A DNA stretch of 64,000 nt from the NCBI GenBank assembly GCA_028752905.1, contig JAQNBH010000002.1, forward strand, positions 37,454,975 through 37,518,974. The letters run 5' to 3'. The notes below the pieces were generated by a model. It made no database searches, was not told where the DNA came from, and saw nothing but the letters and a program-made list of their open reading frames with translations. Of the stretch, positions 1 through 10,993 are shown piece by piece (the stretch's first letter is position 1; the number at the start of each line of letters is the position of its first letter). This stretch comes from Cladorhizidae sp. MBARI D1340-BT2. Its lineage: Eukaryota > Porifera > Demospongiae > Poecilosclerida > Cladorhizidae. A program made the position numbers and the translations under genes.

Positions 1-1784
1 AGAGGAAAATAGGAACTGCCTCCTGAAAATCATTCAAAGTGTATCCTATCTTGCCCACCAGGGCTTTGCCCTTCGTAAGGGCAAGCAAGTGGAGGAGTTA
101 AATTTCAAGTAACTCCTCCTTCTGCGAGCTGAAGATGATAAAATGCTTCGTAAATGGATTGAAAAGTCTTACGACAAGCATAGCAGTCCAGATGCTCAGA
201 ATGAAATCTTACAAATCATGGCTCTAAAAGTGCTTCATGGTATAGCAGCTGACATAGCTGAATCTGGATGTTACAGTATCTTGGCTGATGAGAGTACAGA
301 TGCGAGCAACATTGAACAATTTGTGATTTGCATACGTTGGGTGAATGAGATGACAGTATGTGAGGAATATATTGGTCTGATGTCAGTTTCTCAGACCAAT
401 GCAGACACAATTGTTGCTTGCATAAATGTACTGCTACGCATGAATCTCAAGATGCCTGTGGGCAATGTTATGACGGATGTTCGACCATGACTGGAACCAA
501 AAATGGGGTTGCTGCACAAATCAAGAAACTGAATGAAAAATGTCTGCTAACACACTGCTATTGCCACTCGCTTAATCTTGCTGTCGGGGATACAATAAAA
601 AATATTTCCCTGTTGAAAGACACGCTTGATGTGGCTTATGAAATTACTAAATTAATAGAGAAGAGTCCGGCAGTATTCCGCAGGAAGCAATCAGAAATTC
701 TGGGGCAAATGGAACATGATCTCATGTAGACAATATTGACTCACCAACTCTGAAAATGCTCTGCCCAACAAGGTGGACTGTCCGAGCAGCATCACTGAGT
801 GCTATTCTGAAAAATTATGGCACTCTCATGATCCTATGGGACTGGGCACAAGACCATGTCAAAGACTCTGAAATGAAGGCAAGAATAATTGGAGTGGAGA
901 CTAAAATGCAAACTTTTAGTTTCTTCTATGGTCTTAAGCTTGCCATTGTAGTACTTTCACATTCAGATAACCTCAGCACTTGCCTTCAGAGGGCAGAGCT
1001 CTGTACAATGGATGCTCAAGCGAATGCCAAGCTATCTGTCACTGTCCTACGAGGAATACGATCAGACAGGGATGCAAGCCTCCATTGGACAAAACTAACT
1101 CAAGCTGCTGTGAAGTTGGAACTAAAAGAGCCTTCACTTCCACGTCACCGTAAGATGCCATCAAGGTATAGTGAGGGTAATGCTCAACATGAGCACCATA
1201 CCAATAATGTAGAGAACTTTTACCGCCAAATCTATTTTGAGGCTGTGGATACTGTAGCTAGCTGCATTGAAGAGCGTTTTAATCAGAAGGACTACACCAC
1301 ATATGCAACCTGTGAGAAGGTCCTAGTGAAATGAACATTGGGGGAGGATGTCTCACAAAATGTTGACGAAGAGTTCTACACTGAGTTTGACCCTGATACC
1401 TTAAGAATCCAGCTATCTATAATGGCAGAGTCCTATCGCAGTTTCAGTCAAGATGAAGGTGGTGGTGATACATTGCAAAATGTCGTTGATTTCCTTAAAA
1501 AAGAACAAAAGCATCTGGCCCCTCATACCAGAGGTCATGTCTTTGGTCAAGGTTGTTCTGGTTATGCCAGCAACTAATGCAAGCTCTGAATGAGCCTTCA
1601 GTGCGCTGAAAAGGGTGAAGTCTCACCTTCGTACAACAATGTCGAACAACCGCCTCAATCATCTCATGACATGCACAGTGCATAAAGAGCTGGTGAAGGA
1701 ACTGAGCCTCAAGCAAGTGACAAATGACTTTGTGGATAGAGTAGAGAGGCGCTCATCCATCTTTGGCCAATTTTCCATTTCATA
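1..1784 (+). pseudogene. hAT-superfamily transposase remnant (DUF4371 / hAT C-terminal type)
   Basis: Pieces of one transposase lie in order but in different frames: 143-490, then 418-729, then 756-1334 continuing through an in-frame TGA to 1577, then about 1564-1784 with another TGA. Seen: the ILADESTDAS motif typical of DUF4371/ZNF862-like hAT transposases (about 280-306), the THCYCHSLNL segment, CPTRWTVR (about 759-782), and a C-terminal hAT dimerisation segment containing FSALKRVKSHLR and NNRLNHLM (about 1600-1665). Upstream of 143 the frame also reads as DUF4371-like sequence containing a TAA, so the 5' end lies outside the window. Such enzymes cut and paste hAT DNA transposons in the nucleus. 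With two stops and at least two frame changes this copy is dead. No terminal inverted repeat was identified. Family call is fairly sure; the exact lineage is not. Confidence 0.85.
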
Positions 1785-2395
1785 GTAGATGTGAATGATA
1801 GTCTCTTTCTCTCTCTTAGATGTTAGTGCTAGTATACTGTTTGTCATCTGGTTATGTTATGTGTGCGGGTGATTACTAAATTGAAAATATTTTCAACACT
1901 AATTTACCCCAAAGTCTGTAGTTCTAATCACTCCTGTTTTTCAAAATATCCTGGGTGAGTGTCTAGAGACTCCCCTAGAGTAAGCAGCTTTAATATTGCT
2001 TTTGGCCCCCCCAACTTTCATATGGAAATAACCCCCCTGCTCTGAAGGAATAGGGGAGCTGATGAAGCTGACCATAGAAGCAACTGTAGACTAGCTTCAG
2101 TGTCTGCTACAGACTAAGCTAGGACTATATACAACATTTCACTAGGCACCATTCTGCGGTGCAGGACTGCTTTAGAATAGACCTGAGGTAGCTCTACTGT
2201 CAGTTCATTAGACACGCGGAACAAGGTAATCTGTCTATCATTTCGACAATTTGGTTTATGGTTACAGTTTATAAGGTTACAGTTTATAAGCTGGTTTGGC
2301 CTAGCTTAATGTACTCCATATAATTATTACTTGCATACATGTGTTCCTAATAATAAGATGAAAAATATCCTGAAATTTACTTTGCATAAAGTGAA
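1785..2395. other. intergenic, no gene seen
   Basis: AT-rich sequence with scattered stops on both strands. It may contain the 3' untranslated part and end of the hAT element, but I found no clear terminal inverted repeat. Confidence 0.6.
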
Positions 2396-3140
2396 ATTCC
2401 TCCTAATGCTGCATGAAACTTGAGTAACTACTTTTTCATGAGCCAAAATATTTGGAGCAATTCCAGTTGAGCATAGCATTCTGCATATTCAGAGCAAGAT
2501 TATCCATTCTAAAGCAACTAATTGTTCATGAGAGAAAGAAATCAGTCGGAAAAATTCCAGGATGTTTGTGCAGCATCTCTGTCACTTAGCCTGCAACAAA
2601 AAATTGGAAAGAAATCTATCCTAGAGCTTCTAATTTTTTAAGAGTGAAGGAAATCAGTGCTACCCAGTTAGCTAAATATAAATAGTTCACTCTATCATGC
2701 TATGCATGTAAATACTTTGCAGTAAAATAATTCATCCTGGAGCAAGCACTTTTTCAAGAGCACAATAATTAGCAAAGATGATATATAGTGTAACATAACT
2801 CTGTTGCACTATGTCTTCAACACAATTCCAACAAAATAACTTATTGTAGAACAAGTTCTCCAAGTTAAGGAGTTCAGGGCAATTCCAGCCTCTGTAGAAT
2901 GAATATGTCTGAAACTAAAATTACCACAGAGAAATCTATCCTAAAGCAAGTACACTCTATATCTATGCCTGGGCAGCTAGTTTTTTTGAGAGCAAAGAAA
3001 TATAGTTCAATTTCATATCAGAAGAACTATGTCACTGTATACCTGCAACAAAACTTACTGCAAATAAATTGATCCTCCAGCAACTACTTTCTCAAGGAAC
3101 AGTGAATATAGAGCAACTCCAAGTGAGCATAGATGCAGTT
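2396..3140. repeat. ancient, strongly diverged ~110-bp tandem repeat
   Basis: A loose motif of the form 'tcct(a)aagcaactantttttcangag...ag(c)aattccag' recurs near 2400, 2508, 2619, 2733, 2842, 2938 and 3071, giving a period of about 95-130 bp. Examples are the gagcaattccagttgagcat stretch near 2455 and gagcaactccaagtgagcat near 3112. Identity between units is low, so this is an old array. No coding potential seen. Confidence 0.5.
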
Positions 3141-3296
3141 TAACATATCAATTTAATTGTAACTAAACCTTTGCTAACATTACTATCTATTTTACTCTAT
3201 CTTAATTTAATGTAATTGCATTTCTACCTCACCTCCCTCGAACAGACATGTATCATGATGTGTATTTTCAAGGTATATAATACCTATATAGCTTCA

Positions 3297-4182
3297 CTGT
3301 GAGCTAGGATAAGTTATACATGAGTGCTCATATACACACTGTGAGCTAGGATAAGTTATACATGAGTCCTCATATACACACTGTGAGCTAGGATAAGTTA
3401 TACATGAGTGCTCATATACACACTGTGGGCTAGGATAAGTTATACATGAGTCCTCATATACACACTGTGGGCTAGGATAAGTTATACATGAGTCCTCATA
3501 TACACACTGTGAGCTAGGATAAGTTATACACATGAGTCCTCATATACACACAGTGAGCTAGGATAAGTTATACATGAGTCCTCATATACACACTGTGAGC
3601 TAGGATAAGTTATACATGAGTCCTCATATACACACTGTGAGCTAGGATAAGTTATACATGAGTCCTCATATACACACTGTGAGCTAGGATAAGTTATACA
3701 TGAGTCCTCATATACACACTTGATCTAGGATAAGTTATACATGAGTCCTCATATACACACTGGGCTAGGATAAGTTATACATGAGTCCTCATATTATACA
3801 CACTGTGAGCTAGGATAAGTTATACATGAGTGCTCATATACACATTGTGGGCTAGGATAAGTTATACATGAGTCCTCATATACACACTGTGAGCTAGGAT
3901 AACTTATACATGAGTCCTCATATACACACTGTGGGCTAGGATAAGTTATACATGAGTCCTCATATACACACTGTGAGCTAGGATAAGTTATACATGAGTG
4001 CTCATATACACACTGTGGGCTAGGATAAGTTATACATGAGTCCTCATATACACACTGTGAGCTAGGATAAGTTATACATGAGTCCTCATATACACACTGT
4101 GGGCTAGGATAACTTATACATGAGTCCTCATATACACACTGTGAGCTAGGATAAGTTATACATGAGTCCTCATATACACACT
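3297..4182. repeat. 42-bp minisatellite, about 21 copies
   Basis: The unit begins gtgagctaggataagttata and continues with catgagtcctcatatacacact. Copies differ by single substitutions (gtgagc/gtgggc, gtcc/gtgc) and a few indels. The period is a multiple of three, which creates a spurious open frame on the minus strand. Confidence 0.97.
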
Positions 4183-4802
4183 ATGATGTTTTGCCTATTG
4201 CTCTACTAACTACACATATTGTTCTGAAGCTCTTCCGGGCACTTGAGAATACATGTTTGAGCATATACACACACACTCTCCTCCCAGCCAGCAACACGAG
4301 CTGAGAGTATGCACATACACTACAATGTGGTGCATACTTTATGATATGTGTGGTGTATACTTTTGATCTCTAACATCAACCATAATCTTGCCAAACATCA
4401 TGAATATTCAATATTGAGCATTACCTTACCACACATGAATTCATGATGTGTGGGTTTGGTGACGTGCCATATATGTGAGTGTTCTATGTGTAGGGATTGA
4501 TAGGAGAGCTGATGAAGGACTTGCGAGGAAGCTTGGAACAGACCCTCCAATTTCTGCACTTCCGACTTGACTTCAACCAATTTTACACCCTCACTCTGGG
4601 CACGCCAGCTTCTACTGATACAGAGCAGAAGAACACACTCCATTAGGCACTCGATGTCCGTTTCTATTGTCATTGTTTCTATTTATCATATTGTTATTAG
4701 AACTGCTTAGCTATATAGCTCGTATATTTTCTATTCTTCAACATGTACATATTCCTTGAATGTTTAGTCTTCCATTCAACAGAGTGCATGTTTGTGTGTG
4801 TA
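4183..4802. other. no gene seen
   Basis: Unique-looking, AT-rich sequence between two minisatellites. A minus-strand open frame at 4398-4673 has no recognisable domain and no good support as a gene. Confidence 0.5.
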
Positions 4803-5265
4803 CTGGGAACAGTTCTTCCTCACTTGCTCCTTCTAGTTTGTGTTTGTGTCCTGGGAACAGTTCTTCCTCACTTGCTCCTTCTAGTTTGTGTGTGTGCTGG
4901 GAACAGTTCTTCCTCACTTGCTCCTTCTAGTTTGTGTGTGTGCTGGGAACAGTTCTTCCTCACTTGCTCCTTCTAGTTTGTGTGTGTGTCCTGGGAACAG
5001 TTCTTCCTCACTTGCTCCTTCTAGTTTGTGTGTGTGTCCTGGGAACAGTTCTTCCTCACTTGCTCCTTCTAGTTTGTGTGTGTGTCCTGGGAACAGTTCT
5101 TCCTCACTTGCTCCTTCTAGTTTGTGTGTGTGTCCTGGGAACAGTTCTTCCTCACTTGCTCCTTCTAGTTTGTGTGTGTGCTGGGAACAGTTCCTTCTCA
5201 CTTGCTCCTTCTAGTTTGTGTGTGTGCTTGGAACAGTTCCTCCTCACTTGCTCCTTCATCATGTT
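4803..5265. repeat. 46/48-bp minisatellite, about 10 copies
   Basis: The unit begins ctgggaacagttcttcctca, followed by cttgctccttctag and a short TG run. The TG run differs by one dinucleotide between units, giving 46- or 48-bp spacing (starts at 4803, 4851, 4897, 4943, 4991, 5039, 5087, 5135, 5181, 5227). Replication slippage in the TG run is the obvious source of the length change. Confidence 0.97.
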
Positions 5266-5630
5266 TGGTGCATCTCTAGGACAGGAAGGCTTGCAGTTGT
5301 GAGGAGAGGCTGACCAAGCAAGTTATGTCATCATAGGCACACCTGCACAGGGAACATGCCATCTCTAGTAGAAGGGGGGGGGGGGCAGTAAGTGAGTGAG
5401 TCTTGTCATGATGGGGTGCATTTAAGATAAGTTGAAAAGTACAAAGGAGATTACATAATTATTTAACATAATTATGCTCCTACTAAACTATATAGTTGCT
5501 ATTGAGGGGGAGGGGGGGGCACTAGCAGCTCTAGGACTACAGCATCTCCAAGTAGCTACTACTCTTGCTGTAATGGGGGTCTTCGTTGAAAGAGCACTAC
5601 ACTGATAAGTAGCTGGCTGAAGTCACTGAA
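5266..5630. other. no gene seen; G tracts
   Basis: Contains long G runs near 5376-5386 and 5505-5519 in otherwise AT-rich sequence. No coding features recognised. Confidence 0.5.
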
Positions 5631-5781
5631 GATGCTCTGTACATATCTAGTTGCTCAGAGGATGCTCTGTACATATCTAGTTGCTCAGAGGATGCTCTGT
5701 ACATATCTAGTTGCTCAGAGGATGCTCTGTACATATCTAGAGGATGCTCTACAGATATCTAGTTACTCAGAGGATGCTCTG
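5631..5781. repeat. 30-bp tandem repeat, about 5 copies
   Basis: The unit begins gatgctctgtacatatctag and ends ttgctcagag. The first three or four copies are nearly identical; the last ones are truncated and diverged. Confidence 0.95.
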
Positions 5782-5889
5782 TGCTAATCTATTTGCAAAT
5801 TGGCAAGTTTTTATCTCTGGACTTGTTCAATATGAGCTAAGCAGCTGTTAGGACTGTAGCAACTCTATAGTTATAGCCTTGCACAACTC

Positions 5890-5953
5890 TTACTAATATA
5901 GTGCTCTTTCAACAAGAACTTAAGTTCTTGTTGAAAGAGCACTATATTAGTAA
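5890..5953. repeat. perfect 64-bp palindrome (spacerless inverted repeat)
   Basis: Read base by base, positions 5890-5921 are the exact reverse complement of 5922-5953, with CTTAAG at the centre and no loop. The right arm is also the first unit of a direct repeat (next entry). A related single copy of the gttgaaagagcacta motif lies near 5588. It could be a MITE-like foldback or a local inverted duplication. Confidence 0.97.
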
Positions 5954-6033
5954 CAGCTAAGTTATTGTGTTGAAAGAGCACTATATTAGTAACAGCTAAG
6001 TTATTGTGTTGAAAGAGCACTATATTAGTAATC
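5931..6033. repeat. 39-bp direct repeat, 3 copies, adjoining the palindrome
   Basis: The motif ttgaaagagcactatattag recurs at 5931, 5970 and 6009, separated by taacagctaagttattgtg. The first copy forms the right arm of the palindrome. Confidence 0.95.
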
Positions 6034-6454
6034 ATATAATTATATCACAGGCATCCTGCTACAAAGCTAGATATATCTACTCCCAAGAATAGAGAACTAG
6101 GTTTTAGCTGCAGTAACTCTATCTAGCTTTTGTATTTTTACTGGACAAGGACTTGCTAGTTCAATAAGGCTTTAGGTGTAATGGCCGGATTATATAAGCT
6201 TTATTCCTGATGAAGGTTGAGCGTCTACTAAAGGGACATTTGCAATTGCTGAGCATGCATGGGATAATGGACATCTGGAGGAAGCCACCATCTTGGACCA
6301 GGCCAGAAGACAGAAGGAGCTGCTAGTGAAGGTGGCTTTGTACATATCAGCCTAGCACAAAAGTGTGAGCGGTTCAATTGAGACTGTGGAATGGACTTTC
6401 CTGGCTGCTGGTGAGCTACTCTCAAGAGCCTGAACTTGAAACCATGCCACCAAA
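6034..6454. other. no gene seen
   Basis: Mixed sequence with one ttcctgatgaagg motif near 6206, the same motif that becomes a tandem repeat just downstream. No coding evidence. Confidence 0.45.
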
Positions 6455-6460
6455 ATTCTA

Positions 6461-6605
6461 TCCTGATGAAGGCTAGAGTAGCAAGTCATTATACTGTAGG
6501 CTAGAGCATCTAGTCATTATTCCTGATGAAGACTAGAGCATGTAGTCATTATTCCTGATGAAGGCTAGAGCATCTAGTCATTATTCCTGATGAAGGCTAG
6601 AGCAT
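6461..6605. repeat. short tandem repeat, 32-bp core period
   Basis: The cctgatgaaggctagagcat motif occurs at 6462, 6522, 6554 and 6586, joined by tctagtcattatt. The same motif reappears as a stem of the foldback at 7826-7953, so it belongs to a locally dispersed family. Confidence 0.85.
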
Positions 6606-6664
6606 CAATCCAAACTTCGAGAGAATACAATTTCAATTAATTGGGAAGGTTATTGTAATGTTAG

Positions 6665-7560
6665 TTCATTGATAACAGAAATAACGATGGCCATAGACGA
6701 CAAGAGTCCAAAGTTCAGACTGCATTGACTTCGCAAAGGCTTGGAGGAGAAATGTATAAGAATGTGTGAAGGCCTCTACAATGAAGGGGGTGAAAGCTAG
6801 GATAGTGCTGCATGGAATGGAGGTCATGAGATGGTTTGGAATAGAGAGGGGACTTAGGTATATAGGCTTGTCCTTTGTCACCAACATCATATATCTGTCG
6901 GGAATGGTGAGAGGTAGCTGAGCTGGGATTGAAGGTGGATGGTACATGCACCGTACACAGGAGTGGAGTTGCAAGGAATGTTGGATATGACTATGCAATA
7001 AGATGGAAGTTGAAGTTTAATAAGTAAGGTAATGGTCTTGCTGGGAAAGGGAGGAATAGTGTGAAGAGGAATATTGATGGAGAGGAGCTGGAAGTAGTCT
7101 TCAGATACCTGGAGGTGTGGTTTGATCAGAAACTGAGAAGGAATATATATATACATTTGGAGAAAATGAGGATTAAAGCAAGAGGAATGTATTGGAAAGG
7201 CAGTGAGTGTGGATGAGTAAAATGAATGGAAAAGCAGAAGTGTATAGAGAGGTATATAGGATGGTGTGGGAGCTGTTGGCTAGGCCAAGCCTGGGACATC
7301 CTGCTGAAGTGTGGCTGACAGGAGGGAAGACTGCTTGTAGGAAATTAGAGAGTCAGCTCAGCTGAGAGTAGGAAGAAACCTATTTGGGGCTAGCAACATG
7401 GTGGCAGGAGTGGCAGTGCTGGGGGACTTGGGATGGAGGAAGTTGGCAGAGAGGAGGGAGGAGAAAATATTGTCTGATGATAGGAGGCCTGCACAGGTGG
7501 AGGAAGGTAGGCTGATAAATATTGTGGCTAAGAATGGATGGAGGGATAGGATGTTATTAT
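6665..7560 (+). pseudogene. non-LTR retrotransposon reverse transcriptase C-terminal remnant
   Basis: Plus-strand reading in shifting frames gives fragments characteristic of the region after the RT palm in jockey-like elements: FRYLEVWFDQKLRRN (about 7099-7143), then LEKMRIKARGMYWKG, VWELLARPSLGHPAEVWLTG (about 7267-7325), KTACRKLESQ, and VAGVAVLGDLGWRKLAERRE (about 7401-7460). Several frame changes and stops intervene. The 5' limit is uncertain: the motif gacgacaagagtccaaagttcag near 6695-6718 belongs to a dispersed repeat also found near 8268 and 40241. No catalytic motif is preserved. This is a dead, 5'-truncated copy. Confidence 0.6.
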
Positions 7561-8165
7561 ATTACATGTAATTGTTGTTTTATATTTATGTTTATTTATT
7601 ATTTATGTAAATTTATATTTGTTTATTTATTTTTTATTATTAATTAATTAATGTGTTTGTTATTTTATTATTATTTTTTTACATCCGGTGCATGTGCCAT
7701 ATAGGCGCATGTGGTGGATAGCTAGCTACAGGTATATAACAGGCTCACGCGAGCCTTAGCGTCTCATTATTCCGGATGAGGACTAGGAATAAAACAACAA
7801 TTATTTACAATACATAATAACATTAAAATCACCTTCTCAATAACTCAACATTTCGACTAGATGCTCTAGTCTTCAATATTCCTGATGAAGACTAGAGCAT
7901 ATAATTATTCTAAACGTCCAGTGAATGAAAATTGATTATTGAGAAGGTGTTAATAATAGTAACAATAATAATAACAAAATTGAATAATAAATAAATAAAT
8001 AGTAATAATAATAACAACGACAATAATGATAATATTTTTTAAATAATAAACATATAATAATAAAATAAAATTATAATAAATAGGTTGTGGCCTCCTCCCA
8101 TGTCCATTATCTCATGCATGCTCAACAATTATTAGCAGGCCTGCAGGGCATGAGTCCTCTCTTCT
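7561..8165. other. AT-rich low-complexity region
   Basis: Mostly runs of TTTAT, AATAA and ATAATA. It contains the foldback listed separately and no open reading frame of interest. Confidence 0.7.
7826..7953. repeat. nested foldback / MITE-like hairpin
   Basis: An outer inverted repeat pairs caccttctcaataa (7830-7843) with ttattgagaaggtg (7936-7949). An inner one pairs atgctctagtcttca (7861-7875) with tgaagactagagcat (7886-7900) around a 10-nt loop. The inner stem is the motif tandemly repeated at 6461-6605. Confidence 0.8.
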
Positions 8166-8169
8166 TGTC

Positions 8170-9115
8170 CCCCATTATCTGCACTAATAAAGGACTATAG
8201 GGAATAAGCCAATGTTCATCATACAAGAGATTATTTAATACGGCCAAAATAAAGATTCCCTGTGACGACAAGGGTCCGAAGTTCTGCCTTGGCTCCTTAA
8301 TCGCGCGCCTACTTCGCGCGTGCAAATAATCTGGCCCTATAAGTGACGTCGTCGTCCACGTCGGGATCGCGCACCAATAATTATTTACGAATCCACTGAT
8401 CGTCCTAGTTTTGACTACCTTCAAAGTGATGGATATCTACCCAAGGAAACGAAGGATTTCTCTATCAACTAGCAGTATATTTGACCTCTCTGAAGTTGAA
8501 CCTGGTGCGTAGAGGCCTGGTACCTACCTCGGAGAAATCTGGAGCCATTTAATCTTAGCGTTGTTACTTTGTTGTGGTTGCCGTTTAAAATGTTTATCAC
8601 TGACAGTTGGACAGGCCACAAGGTGAAACTTAACGCTACATGGGTTAGTGACGGACTGCTCTCCTGCAATGCTGGTGAAGAAGCAAGTCTGTGATGGAGT
8701 TCATCTAATACTGGTAAAGGATGGCTAAAGTAGTGTCTTGTTGGTTGATGTGTTGCTCTAGGCACTTCAGCCTACCTCTCAATATGCACACATGGAGAGG
8801 GTCTGGGCAAACTGGCAGCATAGCTTTGTGATGCACAATGCACAGAATCCATGATCATGCACTACCCACATTTGCTGCCTGCAACAGGGGCACCTTCTTC
8901 ATGACTAAATTTAATAACAACACTGCTATCCCACAACACTGCTATCCCATAGCTTATGGTTGCTAGGGACATCTCTGATGGTTGCAAGTGATTAACCAAT
9001 ACAACCAAAACTGTCATAAGATGGGTGTCCTTCTCATTGACCTTGCACCTTGCACCTTGTCCCTTGCTACCTGTCAACTTGGGAAATGATTATGTCCCAG
9101 GGCACCTAATTTAGA
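8170..9115. repeat. dispersed repeat family, copy 1
   Basis: This stretch matches 40180-40260 plus 41560-42260 along most of its length: cgtcgtccacgtcgggatcg, then aaggaaacgaaggatttctc, tttgacctctctgaag, cgctacatgggttagtg, and tacccacatttgctgcctgc occur in the same order in both. The second copy has other sequence inserted in the middle. No coding frame is shared convincingly, so it may be an untranslated part of an element or a segmental duplication. Confidence 0.85.
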
Positions 9116-9224
9116 CCTTAGCATTATTTGTGTCATTGTATTGGAGAGGAGAAGTGCCTGACCTACTATATCTTATAGATTCTGAACTACATGTATTGCA
9201 AGGTTGAGGTGAGGGCTAGTTCAC

Positions 9225-10412
9225 CTGATATGCTCCAGAAGTGAGTAGCTAGAGTATGCTGGTGAGGTATAGCTAGAGTATGCTGGTGAAGTGTAGCTAG
9301 AGTATGCTGGTGAAGTATAGCTAGAGTATGCTGGTGAAGTATAGCTAGAGTATGCTGGTGAAGTATAGCTAGAGTATATGCTGGTGAGGTATAGCTAGAG
9401 TATGCTGGTGAGGTATAGCTAGAGTATGCTGGTGAAGTATAGCTAGAGTATGCTGGTGAAGTATAGCTAGAGTATGCTGGTGAAGTGTAGCTAGAGTATG
9501 CTGGTGAAGTATAACTAGAGTATGCTGGTGAAGTATAGCTAGAGTATGCTGGTGAAGTATAGCTAGAGTATATGCTGGTGAGGTATAGCTAGAGTATGCT
9601 GGTGAGGTATAGCTAGAGTATGCTGGTGAAGTATAGCTAGAGTATGCTGGTGAAGTATAGCTAGAGTATGCTGGTGAAGTATAGCTAGAGTATGCTGGTG
9701 AAGTATAGCTAGAGTATGCTGGTGAAGTATAGCTAGAGTATGCTGGTGAAGTATAGCTAGAGTATGCTGGTGAAGTATAGCTAGAGTATGCTGGTGAAGT
9801 ATAGCTAGAGTATGCTGGTGAAGTATAGCTAGAGTATGCTGGTGAAGTATAGCTAGAGTATGCTGGTGAAGTATAGCTAGAGTATGCTGGTGAAGTATAG
9901 CTAGAGTATGCTGGTGAAGTATAGCTAGAGTATGCTGGTGAAGTATAGCTAGAGTATGCTGGTGAAGTATAGCTAGAGTATGCTGGTGAAGTATAGCTAG
10001 AGTATGCTGGTGAAGTATAGCTAGAGTATGCTGGTGAAGTATAGCTAGAGTATGCTGGTGAAGTATAGCTAGAGTATGCTGGTGAAGTATAGCTAGAGTA
10101 TGCTGGTGAAGTATAGCTAGAGTATATGCTGGTGAGGTATAGCTAGAGTATGCTGGTGAGGTATAGCTAGAGTATGCTGGTGAAGTATAGCTAGAGTATG
10201 CTGGTGAAGTATAGCTAGAGTATGCTGGTGAAGTATAGCTAGAGTATGCTGGTGAAGTATAGCTAGAGTATGCTGGTGAAGTATAGCTAGAGTATGCTGG
10301 TGAAGTATAGCTAGAGTATGCTGGTGAAGTATAGCTAGAGTATGCTGGTGAAGTATAGCTAGAGTATGCTGGTGAAGTATAGCTAGAGTATGCTGGTGAA
10401 GTATAGCTAGTA
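9225..10412. repeat. 24-bp minisatellite, about 49 copies
   Basis: The unit begins tatagctagagtatgctggt and ends gaag. Most units are identical. A variant pair with an extra 'ta' (tatatgctggtgagg) recurs near 9370, 9569 and 10127, which suggests blockwise duplication of several units. The period makes long spurious frames on the minus strand (for example 9563-10423). Confidence 0.98.
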
Positions 10413-10611
10413 ATAACATCCACTGCATATAATTAACCTTTGAACCTTAAACTTGCTCGAAGTGATAAAGAAGGTCCAGGCAGATCGTTGGTAATATAAG
10501 AGAGCCTTAGCTAATAGCCACATACAACATGTACAGCTTTGGTTCATAGTGTGTGAGTGTGTACTGTATGTGGTGTGTGAGTGTGTGTGTGTGCACCTTT
10601 GTTATAGACAG

Positions 10612-10690
10612 GAGCAGGTGCTTCATTACCCACCGAGAGCCTGACATTGACCCAGCCCTGTCCTGTCCTGCCCATCATGTCTCTCCTCAA
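10612..10690 (+). CDS. putative exon of uncharacterised multi-exon gene (exon a)
   Basis: Preceded by a TG-rich stretch ending ttatagacag and followed by gtgcta. The 79-nt segment reads open in the frame giving SRCFITHREPDIDPALSC and ends after a complete codon. The next putative exon opens in a compatible phase after a 56-bp intron. The peptide has no recognised domain. This is prediction from splice-like boundaries only; upstream exons, if any, lie before this point and were not identified. Confidence 0.35.
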
Positions 10691-10746
10691 GTGCTAGTGT
10701 GCGTACTAGCGAGACTAACCTTCATCTCTCTCCCCTATGCTTGCAG

Positions 10747-10959
10747 GGATCTCTGCTCCTCGACAATCTTGGTCTTCCAGTTTGCATGCCTTCTGATTCA
10801 CACTCCTCCTCTGCTCAGCATCCTGGCCACACCCACCCCCCATCCACTCCAGGCGGGATCCATGTCACGGTCGAGTGGTCTGGGGAGTAGCCTGGGGTCA
10901 TCCTATGTTAGTGACGCCACCCTCCTGCCTGCCAGTGCCTCTGCGTCATCATCAACTAG
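10747..10959 (+). CDS. putative exon of uncharacterised multi-exon gene (exon b)
   Basis: A strong acceptor (pyrimidine-rich stretch ending cccctatgcttgcag) precedes it and a consensus donor gtgagt follows. In the frame continued from exon a it reads GSLLLDNLGLPVCMPSDSHS and then meets a TAG at 10888. In the next frame the second half reads SRSSGLGSSLGSSYVSDATL and runs to the donor, ending with two bases of a codon. A six-C run at 10836-10841 lies where the frames would have to switch, so one extra C there (biological or assembly error) would join them. The composition is Ser/Pro rich and probably disordered; function unknown. Confidence 0.45.
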
Positions 10960-10993
10960 GTGAGTGCTAGGCCGGGTGTTTTATCTCTGTGCA

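Noticed and set aside
9563..10423. 286-residue repeat protein on the minus strand
   Set aside because: Follows from the 24-bp array; two frames are open simultaneously.
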